Part shown: positions 37,301 through 47,900 of the stretch, one piece after another
Layout of the letters: the number at the start of each line of letters is the position of its first letter
Numbering within the stretch: the stretch's first letter is position 1
Assembly (NCBI GenBank): GCA_963082975.1
Contig: OY720346.1
Span: 33,259,787-33,323,786 of the forward strand
Direction of reading: 5' to 3'
Source: Labia minor
Taxonomy: Eukaryota; Arthropoda; Insecta; Dermaptera; Spongiphoridae
Length of the DNA: 64,000 nt
Notes under the pieces: model-generated
The model's input: the letters and a program-made list of their open reading frames with translations, nothing else
What the model was told of the DNA's origin: nothing
The model's database searches: none
Made by a program: the position numbers and the translations under genes

Positions 37301-38074
37301 GTGGAGGAAAGTTTTCGAACTAAATTTTAAAATTTGATTTTCTCAACTTAGAATCTCAATAATAATATGGGTGACTGAGCTGGGGTAGGAGAGACGTATT
37401 AAGTTATTAAGAAGTTTAAAATATCTAAATACGTATTAGTTACATCAAAATGCAATTAAAGAACAAACAAATTTAAATTATCATTAAATTAAATAAATTT
37501 TTATATTTTAAGTTTAGCTTTTATTTTATATTCAAATGTTAGAACGTTGAAGAAGTCTTCACTGTCTCGATACAAAGAAGGCTGAACCTAGTATTGAATA
37601 AAAGTAAAATAAATGAAATTTTATTTTATTTTAAGGATCCATTAATGATGAATTCTTCAACTGGTATTCTTGTTTCTACAACATCCAATATATCAACCAT
37701 ATCACCAGCAACAATAGCAACAGCTTCTCGTTCCACTCAAACAGAACGATTTGTTGGCCCATGGAAACAATTATTGCTCTGTTTAATAGGCGATGATGCT
37801 TATCGAAAACGACGACAGGTAAATAAAATAACTAAAAATTTATTTATTTATTTTAATTAATTTTTTATTTTATTCTCAGATGGAAGCGTCTCGTTTGCAA
37901 ATGGGCTCAGTTCGTCATATCAATAGTGTCTCTAAAATTGATAGAGTAGCACGTGTCATTTTTCCAGTTACTTTTTCACTTCTCAATCTGTTTTATTGGT
38001 TAACATTGTATCATTGTCAAGATGAAAGACTCACATGGGCACAAATGACTTCCTCTATTTTAAAAACTAAATAA
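28386..38074 (+). CDS. Cys-loop GABA-gated ion channel subunit, Grd/CG8916-like (10 exons seen)
   Basis: Pentameric ligand-gated ion channel subunit of the plasma membrane. Exons, all with GT-AG and continuous phase: 28386-28510, 31623-31690, 32058-32278, 33695-33777, 35781-35915, 36093-36245, 36321-36481, 36579-36722, 37636-37818, 37880-38074. The extracellular domain includes [11 protein letters not shown], the pre-loop [12 protein letters not shown] and a Cys-loop with 13 residues between the cysteines ([15 protein letters not shown]). M1 ([11 protein letters not shown]), M2 ([15 protein letters not shown]), M3 and a C-terminal M4 ([16 protein letters not shown]) follow. The M3-M4 loop is acidic with a proline run (PPPPPP), as usual for a variable loop. 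The RVGLGITTVL and [17 protein letters not shown] stretches match the arthropod Grd/CG8916 group from memory of that family. The M1-M2 linker reads ATSDR where GABA-A subunits have PAR. An AATAAA overlaps the stop codon (38070-38075). The sequence before 28386 needs a 5' exon; see the candidate at 17144. Introns carry many repeats. Confidence 0.93.
28833..29828. mobile_element. Tc1/mariner-type foldback MITE (996 bp) with TA target duplication
   Basis: Starts CAGGGTTATGTATTAA and ends TTAATACATAACCCTG, flanked by TA on both sides. The inverted arms continue for about 150-190 bp (28833-29023 and 29686-29828). Inside are two more palindromes: ATAAAGCTTATTTTTG with CAAAAATAAGCTTTAT-like arms (about 29040-29085 / 29150-29190) and CACACTTTAC arms about 100 bp long (29190-29415). 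No transposase ORF. It lies in the channel-gene intron after exon 28386-28510. Confidence 0.85.
31761..31892 (-). repeat. tRNA-derived SINE, copy 2
   Basis: Reverse copy: on the - strand GGTTTAGTGGTTAGCACGAC, then AGTCTACCACACTGAA, ending in GGGACTATCCGCAAATAAT. Lies in a channel-gene intron right after exon 31623-31690. Confidence 0.75.
32939..33529 (+). repeat. Repeat family A, copy 3
   Basis: Full-length copy, ACTATCTCGCCAGAAATAG to GAGACACTCCAG, in the channel-gene intron between exons 32058-32278 and 33695-33777. Confidence 0.87.
34446..34520. mobile_element. hAT-like terminus, other end not found
   Basis: CAGAAGTTCTCAATCTTTTT followed by a GTGCCC / GACGCCCC pattern resembles one end of the hAT MITEs here. 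No matching inverse end was found downstream in the same channel-gene intron. Confidence 0.35.
35162..35521 (-). repeat. Repeat family B, copy 2 (internally deleted)
   Basis: Reverse copy with both ends (GTCTGTGGCCAGG...CCGACCGACGG; ATCGTCGGTCGGTA) but lacking about 260 bp including the GTCCG repeat. Lies in the channel-gene intron before exon 35781-35915. Confidence 0.85.
36968..37235 (+). repeat. Repeat family C, copy 2
   Basis: Matches copy 1 to about 37195; then 37199-37232 (GTGGTAGTACCTCC...CACAGAGTATTT) is the reverse complement of copy 1's end. Lies in the channel-gene intron before exon 37636-37818. Confidence 0.8.
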
Positions 38075-38227
38075 AATCTTTTATTTTTATTTTGAACTTT
38101 TGCTGTCTGTAGATATGAAAGTAGATATTATAAATAGTAATAATAATCAAAAGTTCTCAGTTTCTGGTTTATTAAAAAGAACTTAATTTTTATAACATAT
38201 TTAATAACATTATAATTTTATTCATTT

Positions 38228-40861
38228 TTATGGAAATTTTAAATGAAATATCTTTTTTAATTCTTTCCAAATATTATTTTTCTCTTCTTCATCTCTTGGT
38301 TCAACAAATTTATTTAAATTAATTTTTTCTAATAATTTTCTACTTTTCTTGGTTTTATTCATTTTTTTATAATCTTTATATAAAAAAAAATATTTATATT
38401 TTAATCTATATTTAATCAAATATATAAATAATTAAAATATTTACTTTCATTATTACCTAATTCAAATTTTGATCTATGAATGGTACACATATGTCCATTT
38501 TGTAACATTTTTGTATAAAGTCGATTACAAAATTCATTCATCATATTTACAAGAGAATATGAAATATCTGGTGTAATTTTTAGACGAAATCGTTGTATAA
38601 TTAGTTTTATTAATAATTCTATATGCATCTATATAATTAAAAAATAAAATCAATAAAAAGTATAATAATAAAATAATAATAATAATATAATAGCAATACT
38701 CTTACAGTATAGAAATCTTTATGATGTTCGAATGCACAATGAGATAAAGATAATTCATTAATAACTTTATCACATTCTTTATACGATTTCAATTGAATCA
38801 GTTTGGCAATTGTATTAAGAACAGCTTTGGCATGATATATTCCAAGATTGGTACCAAGCTCTGGATCATTTTCACACAACCTAAAAAAGAAAGACTTATA
38901 TATTATAATCACTTCATTAACTTTGCAACAACTTTAAACGAAGAGGTTCAGAAACTTTTAAAAGTGAATTTGACAATAAACATAAAAAGAAAATAATTAT
39001 GAAAAATCAATGAAATATAATAATAAAATTAAATTATAAAATATTTTGAATCTAAATCAAAGGAAGCATTAATTTGATTAAGACTTGATCAATGCATTTT
39101 TATATTAATTAGCTAATATTTATCTATCTTCATATATATAGTATTCAGTGATATGTAAAATGTGACTGAAAATATATAAATTTCATAATTAAAAGTGCAA
39201 AAAATGTTTTTAAATTTTATAAATATGGGTTATTTGTGGACTATTTCTCTCTTTCATATACCTACATATTTATATTAATTTAATATCTAAGATATAAATT
39301 TACATTTCATAGTATGGATTAATAAATTTAGGTAAATATTTTTCTAGCAATCTAGCAATTTTATATAATTTTTCCAATTGCTTTTTAGGAAATAATCCAA
39401 GGGGATGATAGCGAAATATATTTTTCTCTTGCCATGTTTCAAAATCATACTAAAACAAAAATTTAAAATGAATAAAATTAAAAAAAAATATTATTATAAA
39501 AATAAAAATAAGAAATAATAAGGTATCATTAAACATATTAATACTCATGGATAAAGTATATTCCTTTATAGGCAAAATAAATCAATAGAAAAATGTAAAT
39601 TTTACGCCAGAATAAAAAAAACTGCAGAGTAGTATCCAAACTAATTGAGTTAACAGTAGAAGGGGAGAGGTATGTATCTAGACGGCCCCTAAGCTCTTAG
39701 ACCTGATCAGTGATAATAAATGATAAGTAACTACCAGACGCCCAGGAGTATTTACTGATTGTGAGTGAGTCGGATATTTTTTTATTCATGGAAAAATTTT
39801 GAACGCTTTTTACCTATAGAAACCACTTAATTTATATTTAATTTAACCACTAAACTTGTTCTAATACGAAATTGATTTCGTTTTTAAAAACAATTCATAT
39901 TTTAATCATTACAATTATTCGGAATTTCAATAAATTTAAGTATATATTATAATGCAGCCGTCGGGGAACCGGGGTAAATTACCCCAAATGGGGTAAAAAT
40001 GAACCTTTTGTGAGTAAAAAGTAAAAAGTATATATTTTTAATTTGCTCTTTTATAAACCTTTTAGTATTTTTGCAAATTCAATTTTCAGTTATTGTTTTC
40101 TTTTCAAAATTATAATGTGGGGCTATAATAGGGAAGATGCTAAAAAGAGGCATTTTTTTTTTGATGTTTTTTTTTGCTCTTCACCATGGGGTAATATCAA
40201 CTTACACAAAAATATTTTGTTGTTATAATGTATATATATAATATATTTTCAACCAAAAACACCAAAAAATATTTATTAATTTCAATTTTTAATGCGAGGG
40301 ATGCTTCAGAGCTTCAGTGGACAGCATGAATTCAATTTGCTAATTAAGAATTTTATGACCACCTATCTATCTATCCCCAAAAATTGAGAAAAAAAAATAT
40401 CGCGGAGGTTCCATGAGTAGGGTTGTCGCGTTGGGTTCAGACAAACCCATTAAGAAGTTTATTTATAAGAAACCCAATTTGTGAACGATCATTAAGTATA
40501 ATTTAATTCAGAATAAAGTCATTTGATGAATGTGGTTGATAAGATTTTATGTTCTTGTAGTGCTACCGATATAGATTTTTAAATTAATACTGATAATAAT
40601 TTAGTTTATTCATATTTCAAGTTCAATAGAACTTCAGAAATAGATTTAACACACCCTTATGATCTGATTGTCTTTACCACTAAACTCAAACGATTCTTTA
40701 TTTTATTGCTTTTTATTATTTTTAGGAAAAATATTTTTTATATACCTATATAAAGCGCTAAAATTAATAAATTATAAAATGTGAGTATTTCTATTATATA
40801 GGTATATGCATAAAAAGAAATATAAAAAACAAATAAAAAAAAAACTTACAATTTTTGACAT
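38228..40861 (-). CDS. Globin-like protein (5 exons, 220 aa)
   Basis: Haem-binding globin fold inferred. Exons, in coding order: 40850-40861 (MSKI only), 39304-39449, 38706-38880, 38445-38628, 38228-38373; 663 nt, open throughout. Helix A/B-like KKQLEKLYKIARLLEKYL leads to a DPEL motif, then HAKAVLNTIAKL (helix E with a distal-type His), then LSLSHCAFEHHKDF (proximal-type His 31 residues later; about 29 is usual), then ELLIKLIIQRF and TPDISYSLVN (helices G/H). The exon 2/3 junction is phase 2 just before the C region and exon 3/4 is phase 0 within helix G, as in the conserved globin introns B12.2 and G7.0. Oddities: the CD/D segment is about 20 residues short, the invariant CD1 Phe is not evident, and there is a basic C-terminal tail of about 55 residues. 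Intron 4 is only 71 nt. It converges on the channel gene, with 153 bp between the stops. The first exon is the least certain. Confidence 0.72.
39955..40330 (+). repeat. Possible hAT-like repeat in globin intron 1
   Basis: Begins CAGCCGTCGGGGAACCGGGG and then TAAATTACCCCAAATGGGGT, with ATGGGGTAATATC near 40190. The first bases look like a hAT end; the other end is not clear. Confidence 0.35.
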
Positions 40862-41687
40862 TTATATAAAAATTCAAATATATTTATATAATGATATATA
40901 CAATTATTGTAATTTTTTTAAAATCATTTTTTATAATTTTTCTTTTTTTTTTTGTGTTAAAAAATAATAATTTGTCCTTTTGAACTAACAATATTTTTAA
41001 TTTAATTTATTTATTTTATCAATCTGTTATATAATATATATTCAATAAACATAATATTATAATAAATATAATGAAAATTGAAAACAAAATAAACATGTTT
41101 AATAATATAAAATTATATTATAAATATAAATATTTATTTTTTCCACAGTGACAAAAGTTTTTTAATTTCAAACTCATTCATGATTGGTTTTAATTTTGAA
41201 GTTTGTTTAATTGATTATCATTATTTGTGATATAAGTGACTAATATGAATATAAATACATATTATGAAATATTATCGGACATAACTATTCGAAAAATAAT
41301 ACCTGTGTAAAATTTTATTTAAGAGTTAATAATAAGCTTAACACGTGATGAATCACCAAACAGGCCTGATTTCAAAGCATTATATAGTATATTCAATTTT
41401 AAAATTTTTTAAATAAATTATTAAACTCAATAGCAAAAAAAGATTTGAGCCCCATGCTGGATTTTTGATATTTTTGTTTTATTAAGTAAAAATCGGTCCG
41501 TTATTGGAATTAATAATATAGAAATGAGATTAACAACATATGAATTTGAAGATTTCTTTTAAATAAAACTAAAATTCATAAATTAAAAAGTATTTAAATT
41601 ATTTACCTTAATGATTTAGATTTTAGGTCATTCCTTCCTTCTCTAATTAAGTGATTTGAAGTGATTTTTTATTGACTTTATCAATTT
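40862..41687. other. AT-rich tract upstream of the globin-like gene
   Basis: Nothing recognised; it would hold the globin promoter if the MSKI exon is right. Confidence 0.4.
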
Positions 41688-42306
41688 TTACCGACCGACG
41701 ATAGTAAGGGAGGTATTGTTTTCACACCAAATTTCACATGTGGAGATTTTTACATATCTCCACGAATCATGCATTTTCTAAACAGAAAAAAGTATTTTTA
41801 GCATGATGTCTGTCCGTCCGTCCGTATAGATGTGTACAGCCTGAACGGCTCAACCGATTTGATGAAATTTGGTATATTTACTTAATGCATCAGTGGGATG
41901 AATTGATCAACTTTTGGTGCAATTCCGGAAACCGGAAGTGGTAGTATTAGCGATCGACGATAGGAAAGAAAGGGTTATTTTCACACCAAAGGAGATTTTT
42001 TTATATATCACCACGAATCATGCACTTTGTATTGGTTTTATCCTCGAGAAAAATCATATTTATTAGTTTTTTCTTGATTTAAAATTATATGACGTCATCC
42101 AGCCATTCATGACGTCACAGTCTGGTCTTGCATATATATTATAAATAAAATAAAATTAAAAATGTTTATATTTATTATTTATGTATCCATATCTGTTTTT
42201 TATTACATTAATAGATATATGAAAATTATTTGAAATTGTTTCTGTAGCTTGAAATTAATTTATTTCAAACCGTCGGTCGGTTCGGACCTGGCCACAGGTC
42301 AACTTA
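41688..42306 (+). repeat. Repeat family B, copy 3
   Basis: Full-length copy, very close to copy 1 by eye, upstream of the globin-like gene. Confidence 0.87.
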
Positions 42307-42999
42307 TTTGATCTGTTCTTGAGTTTCACATTTGATAGTTCTTAAAACAGTATGATTTCAATCCAATTGAATATTTTATAACCAAAGATTAATTCTATTT
42401 CTCATAAATGATTGCATCGAATTTTCGTCTAATACATCCAATAATTTTGAGTATATTTAAATAATCAAAAACATATTTACTTTATTTAAAAAAAAAAATA
42501 TTTGGATAAATTAAATTAGTTTTCATGTTAAGAATTTATGTTTTGAGACTAGGTTATTGCTTATAAAAATTCAAATATTATATTTTTTAAAAAATCAATT
42601 AGAATAATATAATATATATATATATTGTTGGGTCAATAATCAATGGTTGCCTTATGATGCAGGAAAAGTGTTCTGATTACTTGGCGCTTGTTCTCTATTT
42701 TATTTTATTTTAATAAATAATTAATGAAAAAATAAAGACAAAGAAATTATTAATTAAGTTAAAAGGGTGGGTTCGTTGAGATTTATATATATATTTAAAA
42801 GATATAAAAGTCTTTTTATCATTCTTAATAGTTAATTATATTATTTGATTTAGTTTATTAACATCTATTTATAATTAAACTATTTGTAATTATAAAGATA
42901 TTTTAATTAATCAACTATGATTAACTAAATTATATATATATACATAACTTAATCTAAATATACTTATGCTATTTTATTAAAATAAGTATTTAAGTTTTT

Positions 43000-43598
43000 A
43001 CTATCTCGCCAGAGATAGTATTGCGATCACGAAAATTTTCGATGTCGAGATTTTGATGTTTTTATAAGTTTTGAAGGTTCCTGAATCATTTTCACTAAGG
43101 TTGAGAAAAATGTCTGTGTGTATGTGTGTGTGTAGACAAGATTACACAAAAACGGTTTGAGCTAGAATCATGAAATTTGGTACATGGGCATTATTCAAAA
43201 TTCGTAGTTTTCTATCAACTTTTGAAAAATGTAGCTCAACCGGAAGAGGGTCATTGTCTACAACGTTTTGATTTTTTTCCCCTAAAGTGACCGTAATAAT
43301 AAAGATATATGTTTGATAATTTTTCAAAGGATTAAAAATTGTGTAAAACTGCTATATAAAAAATTTAAGCTTGATTGAATAGCTGAAAGTACCAGAATTA
43401 ATTTTTAACACTGCAAATCTCACACGCCAAAACGTGACGTAGTGCCATCAACAAAGAGTCAAACATGCACTGGTTTAATAAATATTATTTATTAATTTTA
43501 ATTTATAATTTATAGATAATTAAATTTAATTTAAATATAATATATGTGTTAATTAATCCAATTCAAATTGCTAGATAGTCGAGTGGAGACACTCCAGC
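43000..43598 (+). repeat. Repeat family A, copy 4
   Basis: Full-length copy downstream of the GNAT gene. The 45 bp after its end (TTTAATGTG... to CAGGGTTATATAT) also follow copy 5. Confidence 0.87.
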
Positions 43599-43799
43599 TA
43601 ATTTAATGTGTAATGTACTATTGAAACGTGAAATTTCATTTTTAACAGGGTTATATATAATTCAACCGTTGTTGGGATTTAATTAAAAGTGCAAAATCAC
43701 TTTTTAATGTGAAAATTATTTTTTTAAAGTGGGAGATATTTTACTAAAGTGCACATTTTTTTCCCCATGTGCATTATATTTTTTTACTGTTATAATTTC

Positions 43800-43898
43800 C
43801 TTTTAATTTTAATTTATAATTTATAATTAATTTAAATATAATATATTTGTTAATTAATCCAATTCAAATTGCGAGATAGTAGAGTGGAGTCACTCCAG
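43800..43898 (+). repeat. Repeat family A, 3' fragment
   Basis: Only the last 100 bp (TTAATTTATAATTTATAATT to GGAGTCACTCCAG) is present, 200 bp after copy 4. Confidence 0.75.
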
Positions 43899-44079
43899 GT
43901 TATTTATATTTAATGAAAGCATGTGGTTGATGAAATTAATGAAATAAGAGGTGTAATATTAAAGGATTATACTAAATACTAGAAGGCATATATAGAGGAA
44001 GAGATGATAACAAGGTGATGGTTGAGGGGAGGAAGTAAAATGGGATCAAAAAATCAAACTTTAAACACAATATAGGCGC

Positions 44080-44690
44080 AAGGATTTCGGAATTCGGAGG
44101 GGGGAACTCTATACCTATAGATTCGATCTCCTTGATATCGAAAATTGCAATAACAATTTCAGTTAATTATTTAAGAAAAATGAGGGCCGTGTGTGACGTT
44201 ATGTGTGCCAGGGACCATCGGTGACTCAATCAGGAAGGGCCATTGTCGACACCCTAGGATGTAAAATGTTTCTCTATCCAGTAACCCATAACAGCTGAAA
44301 TGCCGCGATTTTCCCCACCTCCAATCATGCTTGACATAAACCCTTTAGTGACGTGCAGGGGAAAGTCTCCCGAACTTTCTCCCAACATAAAAATTGAACA
44401 TAATTAAAGCTCGATAAGGGCGACATAAATCTGAGCGCGGAAGAGAGAGAATACTATGACGTAAGAGATTGCTTTGAGAGATCACTGTGACCGGAGGTAT
44501 TGAGTGTGTTTGAATGTTGAAGTTATTTGTATATTTATTGTAAATAAAACGTTTTTAAGAAATCAATAAGCTTTTATTGAAAAGACCAAAGAATAAGTCC
44601 TCCTCTTGCTCTCATTAGAAAATTTATTCTTGACACCAAACCAATCCCCTCCACACCTCTACATTATTTTGGGGGCGTAGTGCTAGATCA
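44080..44690 (+). repeat. Probable LTR remnant with adjoining primer-site-like sequence
   Basis: A block richer in G+C than its flanks, with an AATAAA near 44545 and then CACCTCTACA and TTTTGGGGGCGTAGTGC, which looks like an LTR end next to a primer-binding site. No ORF follows and no second LTR was found. It lies just beyond the GNAT stop codon. Confidence 0.35.
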
Positions 44691-44922
44691 AAATATTCCT
44701 ACAAATGTATACATAATACATAATATACTTGTATGAATTAATAAACATAGATTTTAGAATTTTCAATTAGAATTATAATAATAATAGAACTTTACTAACT
44801 TTTATTATTACTCTTATTAATTAAGTAAAAACAAATAAATAAAAGTCAAAATGAACAAAAAAATAAATTATAGTTCAATTATCATTTTGAATTTTATTTG
44901 ATTTAAAATTCAATTTTAATAT

Positions 44923-47900
44923 TCAAAGATCTTTTTGAACGATAACACAAGCTTTAATAACTGCATATCCTTTATCTGGTTTTTCATCTAATTTCTGAAA
45001 TAAAATAAGAATAATAATAATATAATAAGAAGAAGAATATGTTGTATATTTAAATTCCCGCTCACAATACTTTTCTAACTTCACTTACCTTAGCAACTCA
45101 TATCATTCTCTCCGCTTATATATTCACTCATATAATGGTTCTCTGAAATGACTTACCTTCTAATTTACATTCTAATTAATAATTGTAATTCTCCAGTTAA
45201 CTTTATAATAAATATTCTTTTTATCTAAATAACTCTTTTATTATCAAACCTTAAAATACATAACATATTGGTGTCAGAAGTGAACAAAACTAAAAAAAAA
45301 AAAAAAAAAAATTGTATCATCTCGATTAATTTGTTCAACCAACGCATTTCAAAATGCCAGATGAAACAGTAACGCCTGAATTACTTCAAACCCTATCAAC
45401 ATTGCTGGCTGAAGCTTTAAAAAAAGCAACAACATCAAATCTACCAGGTCAGTCTCAGCAAACTATACAGCCTCGACCACCGCCATTTGCAATAAGCGAA
45501 TATCAATCAACCGATGAATCAAGTGTCGCCGATTATTTTAAAAGATTTGATTGGGCTCTTAATTTGAGTAAAATTACTGAGGATCGACATGCTGATTATG
45601 CTCGAGTGCATATGGGTCCTGAATTTAACACTGCTTTAAAATATTTAGTAAGTCCTAATGAACCAGAGACCATTTCTTATGATGATTTAAAAGAAACGCT
45701 TATAAAACACTTCGATAAGCCAACTAATAAATACGTGGAAAGTATTAAATTCCGGCATATTGTTCAAAAGAAAGGAGAAAGTGTCGCCAACTTCGCCTTA
45801 CGTCTAAAACAAGGTTCAACAAAATGCGAGTATGGAGATTTCGCAGATCGAATGCTGATTGAACAACTCTTACATGGACTTGAGTCAAGAGAAATTTGTG
45901 ACGAAATAATTTCAAAAAATCCACAAACTTTCGACGCAGCCTACGAAATCGCTCGAACGTTGGAAACCACACGTAAGACATCGAATGAAGTTAAGGACAA
46001 AACGCATTTGCCAACCGAATTAATGAACAAGTTAGATTATAGAAAACCAAAATTAAAGAATTCAAATAGATATCAACCACTTTCAAGGTCAGTTTCACGT
46101 GAACGACAACAGTATTCCCAAAGCAACCTTAGCTTTAATGATAAAAAATCGGTGGGCCTGAAGCCATGTTCAGGATGTGGAGGATATCATCCACGAAACA
46201 AGTGTCGCTTCATAAACGCTACTTGTCACACATGTCGAAAAAAAGGGCATATTGCGAAAGTATGTCGCGCGAACAAAAAAGAATCGCCAAAAACAGAAGA
46301 GGAATCACCTACAGAAAAAGTTTACGTCTTATCTAAAATAAACCAAGTAAACGAATCATCTAGCAAACATATAATAGCAGTAAAAATTGATGGAAAGAGC
46401 TGCTCAATGGAACTCGATACAGGAGCTCCCTGTGGAATAATGAATATAAAAAATTTTAATAAAATAAAATCCAATTTTATTCTTGAAAAATCGGATCGGA
46501 ATTTCAAAAGCTATACGGGACATCCTATAAAATGTTTAGGATTCACCACAGTTAACGTTGGAATTGGCAAAATTACCAAGAAACTAAACTTATATATCAT
46601 TGAGGGAGATTTTGATTCACTTTTTGGACGAGAGTGGATAGCTCCATTTGCCAGTGAAATAGACTTTGCCAAGTTATTTTCACAAATCAACACATTGGCA
46701 ACTTCAAAACCCAAGATCTCATCAGAGCAAAAATCTCATCTTGATTCTATTTTATCAAGATATTCATATATATTTGGCGATGTTCCAGGGAAGTTAACTG
46801 GACCACCAGCTACACTTCATTTAAAGCCAGACTCGAAACCAGTTTTTGCACGAGCTCGCGAAGTACCATTAGCATTACGTAACAGTGGAGTGAAATACCA
46901 CAAAAGATCTGCTCCATATCACCCCGCAACTAACGGACAAGCTGAACGTTATGTGCAAACAATCAAGAATGCACTCAAAGTCATGTCCACCACTCGTGAA
47001 TCGCTGCAAAGGAATTTAAACGAAGTTTTAAGGCAATTCCGCAGAGCACCTCACACCGCAACTGGACAATCACCATCAATATTATTCCTAGGACGTCACA
47101 AACGAACACGCCTAGATTTGGTCAAACCCGAAAACATAAGTATTACCATTGGAAAAAAACAGCGGTCAGAATTCATACCTCGATATAGAGAATTTCATGC
47201 TAACCAAGATGTTTATTTCCTATCTGGTAACCCTCGTATGGATAAATGGATTCCAGGACGTATTATAAACCGCCTAGGAGATCTACACTACGAAATAGAT
47301 TTCAACAATCAACATTATAAACGACACGTCGATCAGATCAAAAAGCGTGAAACTGCCGAACCTTATCAACTCCATTCAAATCCACAGGACCAACAGCGCA
47401 GAATTCACTTCTATGACGGACAGCACCGTGACTCTACCATAATACCATCTGCTCCTTGTGTTCCGCCCGAAGCTCCACAGATAACGTCACAGACTCCAAG
47501 GCAAATACAAGTCAGAGCCTCACTGCCGGGAACACCGCCTCAGATGCCTCGTCGATCACATCGGCAAACGCATCCCCCAAGACGTTTCTCACCGAGTTAG
47601 AAGAAAACAATCCTACCCGGGGGAGGAAATGTTGTATATTTAAATTCCCGCTCACAATACTTTTCTAACTTCACTTACCTTAGCAACTCATATCATTCTC
47701 TCCGCTTATATATTCACTCATATAATGGTTCTCTGAAATGACTTACCTTCTAATTTACATTCTAATTAATAATTGTAATTCTCCAGTTAACTTTATAATA
47801 AATATTCTTTTTATCTAAATAACTCTTTTATTATCAAACCTTAAAATACATAACAGAATAAACTTAGGTTGGATAATAAAATTCAGTAAAATGATTTTCG

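Larger units (their letters stand above)
45040..47855 (+). mobile_element. Internally deleted Ty3/gypsy-like LTR retrotransposon
   Basis: The LTRs at 45040-45265 and 47630-47855 (226 bp each, TG...CA ends) look identical by eye. The 5-bp target duplication gaata lies at 45035-45039 and 47856-47860. A primer-binding site starts just inside the 5' LTR (TTGGTGTCAGAAG, complementary to a tRNA 3' end of leucine type, inferred). A polypurine tract GGGGGAGGAAA (47619-47629) abuts the 3' LTR. Total length is only 2.8 kb, against 5 kb or more for complete relatives. It sits in the last intron of the GNAT gene, antisense to it. Identical LTRs imply a very recent insertion. Confidence 0.95.
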
